This document shows, piece by piece, positions 14,360 through 16,989 of a stretch of DNA of 16,989 bases. Below the pieces are notes generated by a model. It searched no databases. It was not told the DNA's origin and saw only the letters and a program-made list of their open reading frames with translations. The position numbers were made by a program, and so were the translations under genes. Origin of the DNA: an uncultured archaeon A07HN63 (lineage in GTDB: Archaea; Halobacteriota; Halobacteria; Halobacteriales; Haloferacaceae); the NCBI GenBank assembly GCA_000496215.1, contig KI543216.1, positions 55,278 through 72,266 of the forward strand, given 5' to 3'. Within the stretch, counting starts at the first letter, position 1. Each line of letters begins with the position of its first letter.

Positions 14360-15931
14360 CTAGCGTGCGTACCGTCGGGCGATGAGCGTCGCCGAGACGA
14401 GGGTGACGACAGCGACCCCGACGCCGAATCCGGGAATCCGCTCCCGCGTCAGGCTGTCAGGATCGAGTGTCGGCGCGAGTTCGTCCAGCCCGTCTGTCGT
14501 CGGCGCGTGGACGATCCGCACCCGGGTATCGCTGGTGTCGATGGCGTAGGCCCCGCTGAACCCGCTGTTGTTGACGACGTAGACACCGGGACTCGTCTGT
14601 GTCGCGTTGTGTGCCTCAAGGATCGCCCGGTAGGCGCGGGTGAACTCGGTCACGTCGTCGGGCGTCTCCCACGCCAGCGTCCAGACGTAGCCGTTCTCGT
14701 CGCCGCGGCGGTAGGGAACGATGGCGTCACCCGCCCAGCCCGCCGACGGTGGGGCCGCGTAGTTTCGCCGGTCGTAGCGGCCGTTCGTCTCGTAGAGCGT
14801 GCCGGGGTCGATGGTGTCAGCATCCTCGGTGACAGCCTGATACCAGAACATGACGAAGATCGAGGCCTCACCGGCGACATCCGCGCCGTTGCGACCCTGC
14901 TCTGGATACCGCGTCCAGCCGGCGGTCGCCTCGCCCGTTCGGGTGATCCCGGGCGTCGCCATCGACTCCTGATGGATGATCTCGGTCGATGTCGTGGGTG
15001 GATCACGCATCTTGGCGTCGATACCGTCCCAGCCCTCGCGTTCGACGATATCGTGGACGTAGGCCGGGCCGTCGGAGTACGGCTGGAGCAGCGTCATGAG
15101 GATCGCGCGGTTGGTCTGGGCGCCGTCGCCGCTGGTCGAGGCGGTATCGACACACTGCCAGCGGTCGTCGGCACACCGGTCGTTGTAGCGAGCGACGGTG
15201 TAGGCCGCCACCCCCTCGAAGAGCCCGGTCACGCCGAGATCCGCGTCCTGTGTCTCGGCGCGAAACCGGGATGAAGAGAGGTTGAATCGCTGATCCTGCA
15301 GGGCGTGGGTCAGCTCGTGGATCAGCGTGCCCTCGCTCAGGCGCGGGTGGTCAGTGTTCCGGGTGACGACCACGATCTCGTCGCGCGATGGGCTATAGAA
15401 CCCGCTGACCGAGCCGCTGAACGTATCCGAGATCGCCTGCTCGCTGCTGTCGTTCTCGCCGACGACGAACAGCGCCTTCCAGACCTGGTCGTTCCAGCGG
15501 TTGAACCGCGACTTGGTGTCGTTTGTCGCAAACCGATCCTGACTGAAGTTCGTGGGCGTCATCACCCGGACCGGAACCGTCCGGTTGAACTCCGCCTGCC
15601 GGAGGACTTCGACGCGGGCCATCGACCGGTCGACCAGCCGCGAGCGTTCGCTGTCGGTGAGCCCGTCGGTCTGGGTTATGTTCAGCGTGTCGTCGTGACA
15701 GATGCCGTCGACACAGCCGAGCGAGTCGGTGGTGGTAGACTCGTTGACCGTGGTGGCCGTCCCGCCGTGTGCGGCGGGCCCCGCAGATGCGTCGCTGCCG
15801 AACTCGGCGGGGGACGCACCGGCTGCCGGCGAGAGCGATCCGGAGTCGGGATCGGCCGGGTGGGCTGCCGCGGGGGCGACGACAAGCAGCCCAAGCAGAA
15901 TAAGACACCAGCCGACGGTCAATCGCTGCAT
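14360..15931 (-). CDS. Hvo_1808-type secreted zincin with PGF-CTERM anchor
   Basis: The 523-residue protein is built like an exported, anchored surface protein. A signal peptide or TM segment occupies residues 7-22 (GWCLILLGLLVVAPAA). A low-complexity Ser/Ala/Gly stretch runs to about 66, followed by CVDGIC (C73, C78). A zinc-peptidase-like helix LIHELTHALQDQ (HExxH at 205-209) follows, with a candidate third ligand E240 in GLFEGVAAY. The C-terminus has PGFGVGVAV, a membrane helix and ARRYAR, the PGF-CTERM pattern processed by archaeosortase A. Several N-x-S/T sites suggest N-glycosylation. It resembles the family named after Haloferax Hvo_1808, whose substrate is unknown. The ATG at 15931 is chosen because it opens directly into the signal peptide; upstream in-frame codons look non-coding. 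Confidence 0.85.
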   Translation of the reverse strand: MQRLTVGWCLILLGLLVVAPAAAHPADPDSGSLSPAAGASPAEFGSDASAGPAAHGGTATTVNESTTTDSLGCVDGICHDDTLNITQTDGLTDSERSRLVDRSMARVEVLRQAEFNRTVPVRVMTPTNFSQDRFATNDTKSRFNRWNDQVWKALFVVGENDSSEQAISDTFSGSVSGFYSPSRDEIVVVTRNTDHPRLSEGTLIHELTHALQDQRFNLSSSRFRAETQDADLGVTGLFEGVAAYTVARYNDRCADDRWQCVDTASTSGDGAQTNRAILMTLLQPYSDGPAYVHDIVEREGWDGIDAKMRDPPTTSTEIIHQESMATPGITRTGEATAGWTRYPEQGRNGADVAGEASIFVMFWYQAVTEDADTIDPGTLYETNGRYDRRNYAAPPSAGWAGDAIVPYRRGDENGYVWTLAWETPDDVTEFTRAYRAILEAHNATQTSPGVYVVNNSGFSGAYAIDTSDTRVRIVHAPTTDGLDELAPTLDPDSLTRERIPGFGVGVAVVTLVSATLIARRYAR

Positions 15932-16011
15932 AGCGGTATATTGAGGTCTGGGGTGAAGTACTTTGCTCGCTAGCCGATAGCGTGGCCGCCGCTCCCGACG
16001 CACCGACAGTC

Positions 16012-16019
16012 AGTTTTAC
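16012..16019 (+). promoter_or_regulatory. TATA box of the cysteine hydrolase gene
   Basis: AGTTTTAC is centred about 28 bases before the ATG at 16044, the leaderless spacing. It should drive the downstream metallo-hydrolase gene as well. Confidence 0.55.
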
Positions 16020-16043
16020 CCACTGGCCGACCAAGGGCGGCGT

Positions 16044-16613
16044 ATGCACGTCGAAGCTGACCGCACCGCACTCGTCGTCGTCGACATGCAGAACGGGTTC
16101 TGCCATCCGGATGGCTCGCTGTACGCGCCGGGCAGCGCCGAGGCCATCGAACCGGTCGGCGACCTCGTCGACCGCGCCCGCGACGCCGGCGTGCAGATCG
16201 TCTACACGCGCGATGTGCATCCGCCCGAACAGTTCGACGACGCCCACTACTACGACGAGTTCGACCGCTGGGGCGAACACGTCGTCGAGGACTCGTGGGA
16301 AGCCGAGATCGTCGACGACCTCCCTGTCGCCGACGACGATCACGTCGTCGTCAAACACACCTACGACGCGTTCTATCAGACCGAGTTAGAGGGCTGGTTG
16401 AACGCCCACGGGATCGACGACCTGCTGATCTGCGGGACGCTCGCCAACGTCTGCGTATTCCACACGGCCGGCAGCGCCGGCGTCCGGGATTTCAAGCCGG
16501 TCGTCGTCGAGGACGCACTGGGCTACATCGAGGAGGGTGACCGCGAGTACGCGGTCGATCACTGCGAGTTCCTCTTCGGCGAGGTCACGATGAGCGAGGA
16601 GCTGTCGATCTGA
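16044..16613 (+). CDS. pncA: Nicotinamidase-like cysteine hydrolase (isochorismatase fold)
   Basis: The 189-residue protein has the catalytic triad of the isochorismatase-like family: D14 in VVVDMQNGF, K104 in VVVKHTYDAF and C137 in GTLANVCVFHTA. The DVHP motif at 57-60 matches the metal-binding D-x-H of nicotinamidases (DWHP in bacterial PncA), and H79 in RWGEH may be the further ligand. That favours nicotinamide to nicotinate hydrolysis over isochorismatase or N-carbamoylsarcosine hydrolysis. The closeness of pncB supports a salvage role. The symbol is an inference, since paralogues with other substrates exist. The ATG at 16044 fits a good TATA box. The stop overlaps the next ATG by one base. 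Confidence 0.82.
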   Translation: MHVEADRTALVVVDMQNGFCHPDGSLYAPGSAEAIEPVGDLVDRARDAGVQIVYTRDVHPPEQFDDAHYYDEFDRWGEHVVEDSWEAEIVDDLPVADDDHVVVKHTYDAFYQTELEGWLNAHGIDDLLICGTLANVCVFHTAGSAGVRDFKPVVVEDALGYIEEGDREYAVDHCEFLFGEVTMSEELSI

Positions 16614-16989
16614 TGGCTCCCGGCGACCTCGAAACCGTCGACGGTCACGCGGACCTCTACTACGTCGACACCGGGATGTACGACGTGGCGGGCTACGGCG
16701 CGGTCTACATCCTCGACACCGAGGCGCCAGCCGTCGTTGACACCGGGATCGGCACGAACCGTCACCACATCCTCGACGCGCTCGACGAACTTGGGATCAA
16801 TGACCTCGCGGCGATCATCCCCACGCACGTCCACCTCGATCACGCCGGCGGGGCCGGGTTTCTCGCCGAGGCGTTCCCCGGCGCGACGGTGTTCGTTCAC
16901 GACCGCGGCGTCGACCACCTCATCAAACCAGACCGGCTCGTCGCAGGGACGAGAGAGGCTATCGGCGAGATGTGGCCCTACTACACCGA
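16613..16989 (+). CDS. Metallo-beta-lactamase fold hydrolase, 5' part
   Basis: The frame stays open from the ATG at 16613 to the window edge, giving 125 residues of a longer protein. The N-terminal half has the typical beta strands (LYYVDTGMYDV, YGAVYILDTEAPAVVDTGIG). The metal-binding motif HVHLDH is at residues 72-77 (H72, H74, D76, H77), followed by AGGAGFLAEAFPGATVFVH. This pattern fits the glyoxalase-II-like or flavodiiron-like branch; without the C-terminal ligands the substrate cannot be named. The start overlaps the preceding stop (TGATG), so the two genes are a translationally coupled pair. Confidence 0.88.
   Translation, partial: MAPGDLETVDGHADLYYVDTGMYDVAGYGAVYILDTEAPAVVDTGIGTNRHHILDALDELGINDLAAIIPTHVHLDHAGGAGFLAEAFPGATVFVHDRGVDHLIKPDRLVAGTREAIGEMWPYYT

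Overview
The window comes from the main chromosome of a haloarchaeon (class Halobacteria). The grounds are very acidic protein sequences rich in Asp, Glu, Ala and Val, high GC, archaeal or eukaryote-type ribosomal proteins (L32e, L19e, and the haloarchaeal L32e with an N-terminal helix-hairpin-helix extension), a proteasome-activating nucleotidase, an archaeal type A RNase P RNA, pyruvoyl arginine decarboxylase and a PGF-CTERM surface protein. I could not assign a genus by eye.

Region 1 (1-5065, + strand) is the distal part of the spc ribosomal-protein operon: L6 (3' end only), L32e, L19e, L18, S5, L30, L15 and secY. The cistrons abut or overlap by 1-8 bases and most have a strong Shine-Dalgarno GGAGG. 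A T-rich tract follows secY. L32e (one base missing near 418) and secY (one base extra in the G-run 3993-3996) are frameshifted as written. Both changes lie at G positions in genes that should be essential, so sequencing or assembly error is the likeliest cause.

Region 2 (5159-11788, - strand) holds separately promoted housekeeping genes: a lipase maturation factor family membrane protein, a DUF5811-type small protein, pyruvoyl-dependent arginine decarboxylase, the proteasome ATPase PAN, oligoendopeptidase F and the tRNA pseudouridine synthase TruA. PAN and PepF form a plausible protein-turnover pair. The RNase P RNA gene rnpB (about 11848-12320, - strand) lies immediately upstream of truA and occupies what would otherwise look like a large gene-free stretch.

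Region 3 (12444-16989) has an AMMECR1-family gene on +, then pncB (nicotinate phosphoribosyltransferase) and an Hvo_1808-type secreted zincin with a PGF-CTERM tail on -, then a nicotinamidase-like cysteine hydrolase on + with a coupled metallo-beta-lactamase fold gene cut by the window end. pncB plus the nicotinamidase-like enzyme would make a two-step nicotinamide salvage route to NAD.

Most genes outside the ribosomal operon have a TATA-like box centred 26-29 bases before the chosen start codon, so their mRNAs are probably leaderless. I found no mobile element, CRISPR array, tRNA or defence system. The window is mostly ordinary core genome. The least explained structures are a 42-bp in-frame tandem repeat of the pncB 3' end, including its stop codon, and a block of four short perfect hairpins inside rnpB.
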